From the NCBI RefSeq assembly GCF_031453555.1, contig NZ_JAVIZM010000001.1, positions 4,347,001-4,411,000 of the forward strand: a DNA stretch of 64,000 bases, read 5' to 3'. The notes beneath the pieces are model-generated. The model worked only from the letters and a program-made list of their open reading frames with translations, did not search any database and was not told where the DNA came from. Source of the DNA: Bacillus sp. SLBN-46. GTDB taxonomy: Bacteria; Bacillota; Bacilli; Bacillales; Cytobacillaceae. Position 1 is the stretch's first letter. Every line of letters starts with the position of its first letter. The translations under genes and the position numbers were made by a program. Positions 17,507 through 26,026 of this stretch are shown piece after piece.

Positions 17507-18670
17507 TTAGTATGTCTCTGATTCTTCTAGTCGGAAACCCTCCACGACCACGTCTTCATCTATTTCCAACAATAGGCACCGTTTTCCTTGGAACGTAATG
17601 TATTTTACATATTTCAGGTCTTTTGGGTTGATGGAAAGATTGGCCACCTTTGTCTCAATTTTGATGGTTTTCGGAACTAAGCTGCTGGCCTTAAATTCGT
17701 GTTTTTCATCATCAACGATTGCCTTAAGGGCATGTTCCACTTTAGCCGTCTCTACATTTTCAACGCCGCTAACCGTTAAAATACGTTCAATATCCCGAGA
17801 ATCCAACGTAGGGATTTCACTTTCTTCATTCTCTTGATTCTCCTGAACCAACTTATCAATTTCCACATACACATTGGAAATCACGCGTGGATCCACTTCG
17901 TCTCCGATCACTTCTTTTAAAATGAAATCGAAACAGTCCTTGTCTTCCTGGGCAGTTATAATCTCTTCACAATTAAGCACTTCTTCCATAAATCTAAAAT
18001 CCGGTTGATTTGCTTTCCCTGCACAGTAGAGAATACGGTTTACATCCGCTGCATTATCATTTAAAGCAGGGAAAAGGAAGCCAGATAAGGGAGAATCTAA
18101 ATTAATAATGGGATCAAAGACATTGTAGGATTTGTATTCCTTCTCAATATAATCAAACATCAGGGCTTTTTTCGGCACATCCGTTTTATTGAGGCTGCAT
18201 AGAATAAACCCGTTGGAATAGACCTGGTCATCCCCGCCTTCTTCAGATTCCGCGTTACGTTTTCGGGTCGGTTTTCGATATTCTCCGCGGATAAACGTCA
18301 CTACGGTATCAAATTCATAAACCGTGTTAGCAAACATTTTCACGACGATTTCCAACATGTATTCTTTCCAGTCTTCCGTTGTTTCTTGTTGTAATCCTTC
18401 GTAAAGGAACATTTGGGTGCTGTCTTCCACATCCCGCATGAATTTCAGCTCAAACAGTTTAGCATCAAGTTGACCTGTTAACACTTTTTTAAAGTTAGCT
18501 AAAAACAATTCCTGTGTTTCCTGTTCTAACATTGGAAACGGCTGACTGACTTGATGATAAATCTCACCCGATTCCTTTTGGACATACACATTAAAGATTT
18601 CTCGAATTTGCAGATTGTAATTGTCTAGTTTAAATTGCTTTCGGATATTAGCGATATCTTTTTTATTCAT
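17507..18670 (-). CDS. DUF4317 family protein
   Basis: This encodes 387 residues, soluble and acidic, starting MNKKDIANIRKQFK, the typical opening of DUF4317 proteins of Firmicutes. No catalytic motif or membrane segment is visible. The segments PFPMLEQETQELFL and SGFLFPALNDNAADV are family-like. Function is unknown. It is a single-gene unit with a good terminator. Confidence 0.8.
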   Translation of the reverse strand: MNKKDIANIRKQFKLDNYNLQIREIFNVYVQKESGEIYHQVSQPFPMLEQETQELFLANFKKVLTGQLDAKLFELKFMRDVEDSTQMFLYEGLQQETTEDWKEYMLEIVVKMFANTVYEFDTVVTFIRGEYRKPTRKRNAESEEGGDDQVYSNGFILCSLNKTDVPKKALMFDYIEKEYKSYNVFDPIINLDSPLSGFLFPALNDNAADVNRILYCAGKANQPDFRFMEEVLNCEEIITAQEDKDCFDFILKEVIGDEVDPRVISNVYVEIDKLVQENQENEESEIPTLDSRDIERILTVSGVENVETAKVEHALKAIVDDEKHEFKASSLVPKTIKIETKVANLSINPKDLKYVKYITFQGKRCLLLEIDEDVVVEGFRLEESETY

Positions 18671-18757
18671 TTGGTCTCAACTCCTATTCTTGATTATACT
18701 GGCTTTTTCAAGAATAAAGAAAGGACAACATTCTTCATCGCTAATTTTGTTCCATTT

Positions 18758-19525
18758 TTATAAGTTAGCATGTAACAAGTTTAAAACGCCGCGTAATTCC
18801 TTGACGGGCACCTGTCCTGGAGCAGAAGCCTTTTTCGCCGCACCAAACGTTAGGGCTGAACCAAATACCTCTCCTGCCAATCGACTAATGACCCCCTTGC
18901 CTGCCATCGACATTGTAATAAATGGTCGATCAGCGAATTGTTCATTCATTGTATTAGTGGCCTCTAAGAGTGTTAGCACATCGGTTGAACTAGTTGGCAT
19001 CACTGCAATTTTAGGGATATCTCCGCCCAATTCCTGCGCTTTACACAACCGAGAAATAATTTCTTCCTTTGGAGGGGTTTGATGAAAGTCATGATTCGAG
19101 ATGATTACATAGACTCCTTGCCTATGTGCTGCTTCAATGAAGGCTTTGACAGCTTCCTCATCATTAAACAATTCCATATCAATCAGGTCTACTAATCCTG
19201 TTTCTACCATGGACTGGTTTAACTCAAAGTAATAATCCGTGCTGATTTCCTTTTCGCCACCCTCTTTTGCACTTCTAAAAGTGAATATCAGGGGGATCTC
19301 TGATAAAACCGCACGAATTTCCCTTAATGCTTCTTTCACTGCATCAATTTGTTCAACCTGGTCAAAAAAATCAACACGCCATTCCACCACGTCCGCTTCG
19401 AGAGTTTTGAAATGCTCGGCTTCCTCAAGTAGCTGTGCCAATGAACTTCCCATCATTGAAACACATATTTTGGGCTGGCCTTTTCCAATCGTAATCCCTT
19501 TAACGGTAATTGCTTTTCGTGTCAT
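18758..19525 (-). CDS. aroD: Type I 3-dehydroquinate dehydratase
   Basis: It performs the third step of the shikimate pathway through a Schiff base. The catalytic His is in SNHDFHQTP and the Schiff-base Lys in IPKIAVMP; VVEWRVDFF and the C-terminal SAPGQVPV complete the family pattern. I choose ATG 19525 (255 residues) because AAAAGGTG lies 6 bases upstream; a GTG at 19534 overlaps the aroK stop. It follows aroK closely, so the two are one operon. Confidence 0.94.
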   Translation of the reverse strand: MTRKAITVKGITIGKGQPKICVSMMGSSLAQLLEEAEHFKTLEADVVEWRVDFFDQVEQIDAVKEALREIRAVLSEIPLIFTFRSAKEGGEKEISTDYYFELNQSMVETGLVDLIDMELFNDEEAVKAFIEAAHRQGVYVIISNHDFHQTPPKEEIISRLCKAQELGGDIPKIAVMPTSSTDVLTLLEATNTMNEQFADRPFITMSMAGKGVISRLAGEVFGSALTFGAAKKASAPGQVPVKELRGVLNLLHANL

Positions 19526-19530
19526 CTTCT

Positions 19531-20067
19531 TCACCTTTTCTTTACGCCGAAGTTCGTTACTAGTGTATCGACTATTTCGTCTGCAATTTCATTTGGAGCT
19601 TTGTTATCTGTTTCTATTTTTAAATGATGCTGTGAATAGATTGCTTGTCTTGTATAAAATAAATCTTCCATTTCCTCTTTTGATTTACCTTGTAACACAG
19701 GCCGGCTCTCAATAATCAAATCCAATCTATTTTTCCAGTTTTCCAATGATAAATTGAGGTAAATGACAATGCATGAAGTTAAGCATACTTGTCTGATTTC
19801 TTCCTGTAAAAAAGCACCCCCGCCAACAGAAATAATCTTCTGCTCTTGTTCAGCTAGATTGGAAATCAAACCTTTCTCTCTCTGTCTAAAATCCTTCTCA
19901 CCAATTTGATTAAAAATTTGTGAGACTGGCATTTGATATTCCTTTTCAATTTCTTCATCTATATCGATAAATGGACGATTAAGTTTTTTGGCCACAAGTT
20001 TACCAACTGTTGTCTTTCCAACCCCCATAAACCCAATAAATACAATACTTCTGTCACCGTTTTTCAC
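19531..20067 (-). CDS. aroK: Shikimate kinase
   Basis: It phosphorylates shikimate with ATP. The Walker A motif GFMGVGKTTVG is at residues 12-22, the DIDEEIE shikimate-binding segment and IISVGGGAFL follow, and ESRPVLQG covers the lid region. GTG start with GGGGGAG upstream; 178 residues. It is immediately upstream of aroD. Confidence 0.94.
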   Translation of the reverse strand: MKNGDRSIVFIGFMGVGKTTVGKLVAKKLNRPFIDIDEEIEKEYQMPVSQIFNQIGEKDFRQREKGLISNLAEQEQKIISVGGGAFLQEEIRQVCLTSCIVIYLNLSLENWKNRLDLIIESRPVLQGKSKEEMEDLFYTRQAIYSQHHLKIETDNKAPNEIADEIVDTLVTNFGVKKR

Positions 20068-20141
20068 CCTTCACTCCCCCTATGGACATCCCGCATGTTT
20101 TACATCATTATAATGCTTAATTGAAAATTTAGAAACTAACA

Positions 20142-20158
20142 TTGGTGCCTGACACCAA
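20142..20158. repeat. Short GGTGCCTGACACC palindromic repeat
   Basis: TTGGTGCCTGACACCAA forms a 6-bp stem. The same TGCCTGAC core recurs in the long hairpin at 25967-26018. It lies beyond the terminator of the transporter operon. Confidence 0.5.
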
Positions 20159-20184
20159 AAGAAAAAGACCCCAATGGAGTCTTG
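20158..20184 (-). terminator. Intrinsic terminator after the peptide permease operon
   Basis: AAGACTCC / GGGGTCTT stem followed by TTTTTC on the minus strand. Confidence 0.75.
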
Positions 20185-20197
20185 TAAATAAGCTGTA

Positions 20198-21097
20198 TTA
20201 ATTCTTCATTTTCGGATCAAGGATATCCCTTAAGCCATCACCCATAAGGTTAAAGCCAAGAACCGTTAGCATAATGGCGATACCCGGAAAGAATAAGGTC
20301 CATGGTGCCTGCGTGATATAATTTTTCGAATCCGCTAGCATTTTACCCCACTCAGGTGTTGGAGCCTGTGCCCCCATTCCAAGGAAGCCAAGAGCTGCAG
20401 CCTCAATAATGGCAGTAGCGATGGCAAGTGTCGCCTGGACAATAACAGGAGAAATACTATTTGGCAAAATATGACTTATGAGAATCCGTGTATCTCTCAT
20501 TCCAACTGCTCTAGCAGCCATAATATACTCTTCTTGCTTCACACTTAGTACTTTTGAGCGAACTAGCCGTCCAAAGTTTGGAATATTAATAACAGCAATG
20601 GCAATCAAGGCATTTTTCAACGATGGCCCAAGGATAGCAACAACCGCAATGGCTAGTAAAATACTAGGAAACGCGAGCATGATATCAAAAATTCGAGAGA
20701 TAATTGCATCAACCCAGCGGCCATAATAGCCTGCTACAATTCCCAACATTGTTCCAAATACAACTGAACCTAATACAGAGAAAAAACCTACCCATAACGA
20801 TATTCTTGCACCATACAGTATTCGCGAAAAGATATCTCGTCCAAAATCATCTGTTCCAAACCAATGTTCACTGGAAGGTGCCAACATTCGGTCGGACAAC
20901 ACCTGTTCCTTATAACTATATGGTGCAATGACAGGAGCCAAGATAGCAATAATAATAAAGAAGACAACAATTCCTAAACCAGCAACCGCTAATTTATTTT
21001 TTCCAAAAGACTGCAAGGCTTCCTTCCAGGGAGGTGTCAGCTTTTCTTCAACAGCTTTCACAGATAGATCTGATGCGCTTTTTGCAAGTTCTGCCAC
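20198..21097 (-). CDS. Oligopeptide/dipeptide ABC transporter permease (DppC/AppC type)
   Basis: This encodes 299 residues with six membrane segments. The N-terminal oppC domain (WKEALQSFGKNKLAVAGLG) and the motif HWFGTDDFGRDIFSRILYGAR are hallmarks of the C-type permease; the EAA loop reads EYIMAARAVGMRDTRILISHILPN. GTG start with GGAGGG upstream. It is the last gene of a five-gene operon whose order (ATPase, ATPase, binding protein, permease, permease) equals appDFABC of B. subtilis. Substrate is inferred only. Confidence 0.92.
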   Translation of the reverse strand: MAELAKSASDLSVKAVEEKLTPPWKEALQSFGKNKLAVAGLGIVVFFIIIAILAPVIAPYSYKEQVLSDRMLAPSSEHWFGTDDFGRDIFSRILYGARISLWVGFFSVLGSVVFGTMLGIVAGYYGRWVDAIISRIFDIMLAFPSILLAIAVVAILGPSLKNALIAIAVINIPNFGRLVRSKVLSVKQEEYIMAARAVGMRDTRILISHILPNSISPVIVQATLAIATAIIEAAALGFLGMGAQAPTPEWGKMLADSKNYITQAPWTLFFPGIAIMLTVLGFNLMGDGLRDILDPKMKN

Positions 21098-21111
21098 TAC
21101 TCATCCCTCCT

Positions 21112-22119
21112 CTATTTTGTATATTTAATTCTTGGATCCACAAATACATACAAAAGATCCACGATTAAATTAATGAGTACAAAGATCGCTGCAATAATTA
21201 AAATCCCTGACTGAATAACAGGATAATCACGATAGGCAATCGCGTCATATAAATATCTGCCTATTCCCGGCCAGCCAAAGATCGTTTCTGTCAAAATCGC
21301 TCCTCCCAATAGAAGCCCCGTTTGTAAACCGATAATGGTAAGCACAGGAATAACCGCATTCTTTAAAGAGTGCTTATAAACCACCCAAAACATGCTTACT
21401 CCCTTTGCTCTTGCTGTACGGATGTAATCTGATTTCATTACCTCAAGCATCGTTGCACGGGTCATCCTCGCAATAATTGCCATCGGAATTGTTGCAAGGG
21501 CTGAAGCTGGCAAAATGATGTGCTTGAGAACAACAACTAATTGATCAAATCTTCCTTGCATAATTGTATCAAGCAAATAAATATTCGTTATCGCTGAAAC
21601 AGGGTCCCTAGCATCCTCCCTACCTGTCGTTGGAAGCCATCCTAAATCAATAGCAAATGCCCATTGAAGCATTAACCCTAGCCAAAATATTGGCATCGAA
21701 ACGCCGACTAGAGCAAATACCATCGCACCATAATCGAACCAAGATCTTGAAAACCAAGCACTGATAATTCCGGCATTTACACCTATGATAATGGCTATAA
21801 GCATAGCGACAATTGATAATTCAAGTGTTGCTGCTAAATATGGCCAAACCTCTGCATTAATAGGCCCCCTTGTCCTAAGGGAAATTCCTAAATCCCCATG
21901 AAGGAGGGCATTAATATAATCTCCATATTGTATGTACCAAGGTCTATTCAATCCTAATTGTTCTGTTAGCGTGGCAATCGCTTCTTTCGTTGCCCTTTGT
22001 CCAAGAATTACCTGTGCAGGATTACCAGGAATCGCATGGATAATCGCAAAAACAATGAGAGTCATTCCAAATAATACGGGAACTAATGAAAAAACACGAC
22101 GGACCGTATAAGTAAACAA
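21112..22119 (-). CDS. Oligopeptide/dipeptide ABC transporter permease (DppB/AppB type)
   Basis: This encodes 335 residues with six membrane helices. It starts LFTYTVRRVFSLVPVLFGM, followed by HAIPGNPAQVILGQRA and GDLGISLRTRGP, all typical of B-type permeases; the EAA loop is DYIRTARAKGVSMFWVVYKH. The TTG at 22119 has AAGGGG 8 bases upstream and is preferred to GTG 22128, which overlaps it. It lies 14 bases before the C-type permease gene. Confidence 0.92.
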   Translation of the reverse strand: MFTYTVRRVFSLVPVLFGMTLIVFAIIHAIPGNPAQVILGQRATKEAIATLTEQLGLNRPWYIQYGDYINALLHGDLGISLRTRGPINAEVWPYLAATLELSIVAMLIAIIIGVNAGIISAWFSRSWFDYGAMVFALVGVSMPIFWLGLMLQWAFAIDLGWLPTTGREDARDPVSAITNIYLLDTIMQGRFDQLVVVLKHIILPASALATIPMAIIARMTRATMLEVMKSDYIRTARAKGVSMFWVVYKHSLKNAVIPVLTIIGLQTGLLLGGAILTETIFGWPGIGRYLYDAIAYRDYPVIQSGILIIAAIFVLINLIVDLLYVFVDPRIKYTK

Positions 22120-22201
22120 CCTTCTCACCCCTTTTAAAAAGATACTGGATCTAACTTTTGGGTAATAAAAGGGGAGGTAAAGCCCCTCCCCTTTTTACCG
22201 C

Positions 22202-23809
22202 TTATTTTTTAAATTCGACTTTGTCGAGAGCTTCAGAACCTGTTGGGTGCGGTAAATAATTGATAACATCTTTACTTGCTGCAGACAGTGGTCTAGAGTG
22301 TACAAGCGGTATCCACGGAGCATCTTCATGGATGATTTCTTGAGCTTGTTTGTAAAGATCGTTACGCTTCGCCTGATCAGTTTCTTGTTGAGCTTTTATT
22401 AAAATGTCATGTAATTGGTCGTTACTATAGAATGAATAGTTATTTGCTCCAATGCTGTCCTTATCTAACAACGTGTATAAGAAGTTATCAGGGTCACCAT
22501 TGTCACCTGTCCAACCAAGCATATAAGAGTCAAATTCACCTTTTGCTGCTTTGTCTAAATAAGTAGCCCAGTCAACAGATTGGATTTTGGCTTTTACGCC
22601 AATTTTGCTAAAGCTTTCCTGAATGACCTCAGCAACCTTTTGTGCTTCAGGCATGTACAGACGTGCAACCGGCATTGCCCATAGATCCATTTCAAATCCA
22701 TCTGGGTATCCAGCTTCTTTTAATAATGCTTTTGCCTTTTCTAAGTCATAAGGATATTCTTCTATAGCATCATTATAGCCTTCAACTGAAGGTGGCATTG
22801 GATTTTTAGCAGGCTCTGCTTGGCCGCCGTAGAATGCATCAATAATTGCCTTCTTATCAATTGCATGGTTTAAAGCTTGACGAACTAGTTTGTTGTCGAA
22901 CGGTTTACGAGTTAATGTAAAACCTAAGTATCCTACGTTCATTGAAGGACGCTCGATTAATTGAAGATTCGGGTTATCTGTAACCGTCTTAGAATCAGAA
23001 TTATTTAAACCGTCCATCATGTCGACTTCGCCGTTAACTAAGGCATTAAGTCTTGCTGTGTTTTCTGGAATGACACGGAAAATAACTTTGTTTAACTTAG
23101 GTAATCCCTTTTGCCAGTAATCTGCATTCTTTTCAAGGGTAATTCGGTCATTTTGTTTCCACTCGACAAATTTGAATGGACCTGTTCCAACTGGATGGTT
23201 TCTGAAATCGTCGCCGTATTTCTTAAGAGCTGCTGGGCTGGCAATTCCGAATGGTGACATTGCCAAGTTCTTTAAGAATGGGGCTTGAGGTCTTTTCAAC
23301 ACAAATTGAACCGTATTGGCATCAACCGCTTTAACCTCTTTGATAACGTGACCATCGTCGGCTTTGTATCCTCCAAACATGGTGTAGTAAGGGAATTTAT
23401 CAGCGTCGCCATTCATCCAGCGATCAAAGTTATACACAACTGCATCGGCATTAAAATCAGTGCCGTCATGGAACTTTACTCCTTCTTGCAGCTTGAAAGT
23501 ATAAGTTAATGAGTCAGCACTTACCTCCCAGCTTTTTGCAAGCTTCGGGTGTACTGTTGTATCTTGCTCACCGTAATCTAACAACGTATCAAAAATATTT
23601 TCTGTTACTTTGAAGGTATCCCCTTCAGTGGTTGTGATTGGATCAAGTGACGTAGAATCTACACCACGGGCATAGATTAACGTATCTTTTCCTTTACTCG
23701 TTTCTTTGCCATCTTTTTCATTACTATTGCTTTTGCTGTTACAGCCAACCAGGAACATGCTGATGGCTAATAAAGATACTAACAGCAGCTTAAACGTCTT
23801 TTTCTTCAT
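22202..23809 (-). CDS. Peptide ABC transporter substrate-binding lipoprotein
   Basis: This encodes 535 residues of the SBP_bac_5 family. A lipobox LVGC places the acylated Cys at residue 23, so it is anchored outside the membrane. The signature block ITLEKNADYWQKGLPK and the segment YTFKLQEGVKFHDGTDF are typical for dipeptide, oligopeptide or glutathione-type binding proteins. Exact ligand cannot be read. It is the middle gene of the operon. Confidence 0.92.
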   Translation of the reverse strand: MKKKTFKLLLVSLLAISMFLVGCNSKSNSNEKDGKETSKGKDTLIYARGVDSTSLDPITTTEGDTFKVTENIFDTLLDYGEQDTTVHPKLAKSWEVSADSLTYTFKLQEGVKFHDGTDFNADAVVYNFDRWMNGDADKFPYYTMFGGYKADDGHVIKEVKAVDANTVQFVLKRPQAPFLKNLAMSPFGIASPAALKKYGDDFRNHPVGTGPFKFVEWKQNDRITLEKNADYWQKGLPKLNKVIFRVIPENTARLNALVNGEVDMMDGLNNSDSKTVTDNPNLQLIERPSMNVGYLGFTLTRKPFDNKLVRQALNHAIDKKAIIDAFYGGQAEPAKNPMPPSVEGYNDAIEEYPYDLEKAKALLKEAGYPDGFEMDLWAMPVARLYMPEAQKVAEVIQESFSKIGVKAKIQSVDWATYLDKAAKGEFDSYMLGWTGDNGDPDNFLYTLLDKDSIGANNYSFYSNDQLHDILIKAQQETDQAKRNDLYKQAQEIIHEDAPWIPLVHSRPLSAASKDVINYLPHPTGSEALDKVEFKK

Positions 23810-23860
23810 ACGTGTTTTTACCCCCTATAAGCTTTGTTTTTATATCATCAATGCAGCCAA

Positions 23861-24829
23861 TCACTGGTTATATAAGTGACAGGCTACAATATGACCATTG
23901 AGATTGCTTTCCTGCGGTCTAGTAGTTTTGCAAATGTCCATACATTCCTTGCATCTTGTATGGAAGGCACAGCCTGAAGGAGGATTAGCTGGACTAGGAA
24001 GCTCCCCTTCAATTAAAATCGTTTTCTTCTTAACATCAGGATCTGGTATCGGTACTGCAGAAAGAAGTGCTTTTGTGTAAGGATGCTTGGGATTCTCGTA
24101 AAGCTCCTCACTCTCAGCTAACTCTATTAATCTTCCTAAATACATGACACCCACACGATCACTAATATGGCGAACCACCCCAAGATCATGTGCGATAAAT
24201 ATGTAGGTAAGTTGAAATTCCTTTTGGATTTCCTTCATCAGGTTGAGAACTTGAGCCTGAATCGATACATCAAGTGCAGATACAGGTTCATCCGCAATAA
24301 TTAACTTTGGTTTTGTCATTAATGCCTTGGCAATTCCAATACGCTGACGCTGCCCGCCGCTAAATTGATGAGGATATCGTTTCGCATGGTAGCTGCTTAA
24401 ACCTACCACCTCGAGCATCTCTCTTACTTGCTTCTTCCGTTCCGCTTTTGTCCCTATTCCATGAACAATCAAAGGCTCCTCAAGAATCTGCTCGATAGAA
24501 TGCCTCGGGTTTAATGATGCATAGGGATCCTGGAACACCATTTGGATATCTCTTCGTGTTTTTCTTAACTCAGACTTTGACAAGCTGGTAATCTCTTTAT
24601 CTTCAAAAACGATCTTCCCGTCACTTGCTTCGATTAAGCGCATGAGTAGTCGGCCAGTCGTTGATTTTCCGCAACCACTTTCCCCTACGATTCCTAAGGT
24701 CTCTCCTTTTTTCACATAAAAAGAAACATCATCAACCGCTTTGACTTCTCCTTGCTTCCTTCCCAAAATGCCGCCTGTAATTGGAAAGTATTTTTTCAGT
24801 CCGTTTACCTCAAGAAGTAACTCCGACAT
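23861..24829 (-). CDS. Peptide ABC transporter ATPase (DppF/AppF type)
   Basis: Walker A GESGCGKST, signature SGGQRQRIGIAKAL and Walker B LIIADEPVSALDVS are intact; the C-terminal oligo_HPY domain contains HPYTKALLSAVP and a Cys-rich CAFHTRCKECMDIC block. I start at ATG 24829 (322 residues), where GGGGAG lies 8 bases upstream, rather than GTG 24838. It overlaps the preceding ATPase gene by 20 bases. Confidence 0.93.
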   Translation of the reverse strand: MSELLLEVNGLKKYFPITGGILGRKQGEVKAVDDVSFYVKKGETLGIVGESGCGKSTTGRLLMRLIEASDGKIVFEDKEITSLSKSELRKTRRDIQMVFQDPYASLNPRHSIEQILEEPLIVHGIGTKAERKKQVREMLEVVGLSSYHAKRYPHQFSGGQRQRIGIAKALMTKPKLIIADEPVSALDVSIQAQVLNLMKEIQKEFQLTYIFIAHDLGVVRHISDRVGVMYLGRLIELAESEELYENPKHPYTKALLSAVPIPDPDVKKKTILIEGELPSPANPPSGCAFHTRCKECMDICKTTRPQESNLNGHIVACHLYNQ

Positions 24830-25820
24830 GTTTGTCACTCCCCTTCAATGTATGTAGGAAACAGCGTACTTCATGTCCGTCTTTTTCCGTTTTATATAAT
24901 TGTGGCGTTTCTTCATAGCATTGTGATAATACCTCAGAACATCTTGCGGCAAATCGGCATCCCTTGTGAATAGACCCTGGTGTAGGAACTGTTCCAGGAA
25001 TACTGTAAAGCCGCTCCTTTTTCCCTCTTAAATCGGGAACTGATTTTAGCAATCCAATAGTGTAAGGATGCTGAGGATTTTTGAGAATTGTCCGTACATC
25101 ACCTTGTTCGACGATTTGGCCTGAGTACATAACAATGACTCGTTCACAGATTTCCGCTACCACACCTAAATCATGCGTAATTAAAATGATGGAAGTATTC
25201 GTCTTTTGGTTTAAATCCTTCATTAGTGCGAGAATCTGGGCTTGAATAGTTACATCAAGAGCCGTTGTGGGCTCGTCCGCAATGAGCACCTTTGGATTAC
25301 AGGCCATAGCCATGGCAATCATAACCCTTTGTCTCATTCCTCCTGATAACTGGTGTGGATATTCTTTAAGAATTCCTTCTGCCCGTGGAATTCCGACTAA
25401 TTTTAGTAGTTCAATACAACGCTGCTTAATTTGGACCTTTGTTAGGTTAGTATGTAATTTGATGGCTTCCATTAGTTGATTCCCTATCGTAAATAAGGGA
25501 TTTAATGACGTCATGGGTTCTTGGAAAATCATTGATATTTGATTTCCGCGGATCTTCCGCCACTCTTTTTCCGAAATGTTTTTCAGGTCTCTTCCTTCAA
25601 AAATAATTTCTCCATTCTCGATTTTTCCTGGAGGAGAAGGAATTAGGCCCATCGTAGCTAAGGACGTAACACTTTTCCCACTTCCTGATTCCCCTACGAT
25701 TCCAAGGATTTCTCCGTCCCTTAAATCAAAACTAATACCATCCACAGCTGGGACAAGCTTCTTCCCTGATTGAAAAGATACCTTTAAATCCTTTATGCGA
25801 AGAATAGGATCTTTGTCCAC
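24810..25820 (-). CDS. Peptide ABC transporter ATPase (DppD/AppD type)
   Basis: This is the first gene of the operon and encodes 336 residues. Walker A GESGSGKSV, signature LSGGMRQRVMIAMAM and Walker B VLIADEPTTALDVT are present, with the C-terminal HPYTIGLLKSVPDL extension and Cys residues typical of DppD. GTG start with AGGTG upstream. A TTGACA/TAAAGT promoter and a weak CodY-like motif precede it. Confidence 0.93.
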   Translation of the reverse strand: MDKDPILRIKDLKVSFQSGKKLVPAVDGISFDLRDGEILGIVGESGSGKSVTSLATMGLIPSPPGKIENGEIIFEGRDLKNISEKEWRKIRGNQISMIFQEPMTSLNPLFTIGNQLMEAIKLHTNLTKVQIKQRCIELLKLVGIPRAEGILKEYPHQLSGGMRQRVMIAMAMACNPKVLIADEPTTALDVTIQAQILALMKDLNQKTNTSIILITHDLGVVAEICERVIVMYSGQIVEQGDVRTILKNPQHPYTIGLLKSVPDLRGKKERLYSIPGTVPTPGSIHKGCRFAARCSEVLSQCYEETPQLYKTEKDGHEVRCFLHTLKGSDKHVGVTS

Positions 25821-25860
25821 ATTTACACCTACTTTGACTATTTATTTCGTAAACCTAAAA

Positions 25861-25875
25861 ATTCTTCTGAAATAT
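25861..25875. promoter_or_regulatory. Possible CodY site
   Basis: ATTCTTCTGAAATAT resembles the CodY motif AATTTTCWGAAAATT with about four mismatches. It lies in the leader of the peptide permease operon, a class of gene CodY commonly represses. Confidence 0.3.
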
Positions 25876-25914
25876 TAAAATTAATAAAATTTTAAAACTA
25901 TTATGACATATATT

Positions 25915-25943
25915 ACTTTAGAGTTACCATCGAAATTTGTCAA
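25915..25943 (-). promoter_or_regulatory. Promoter of the peptide permease operon
   Basis: On the minus strand TTGACA (25938-25943) and TAAAGT (25915-25920) are separated by 17 bases, about 90 bases above the first gene. Confidence 0.55.
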
Positions 25944-25958
25944 TAAAGTAAAAAAATT

Positions 25959-26018
25959 TAAAAAAAGCGCCTGACACCGCGGTACGCTAACGTATTAACG
26001 CACCGGGGGTCAGGCACC
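25959..26018 (-). terminator. Long hairpin terminator carrying the GGTGCCTGAC repeat
   Basis: On the minus strand GGTGCCTGACCCC pairs with GGTGTCAGGCGC across a loop that itself folds (TGCGTTAA / TTAGCGTA), followed by seven Ts. It terminates the acyl-CoA dehydrogenase gene. Confidence 0.75.
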
Positions 26019-26026
26019 AAAAACTA

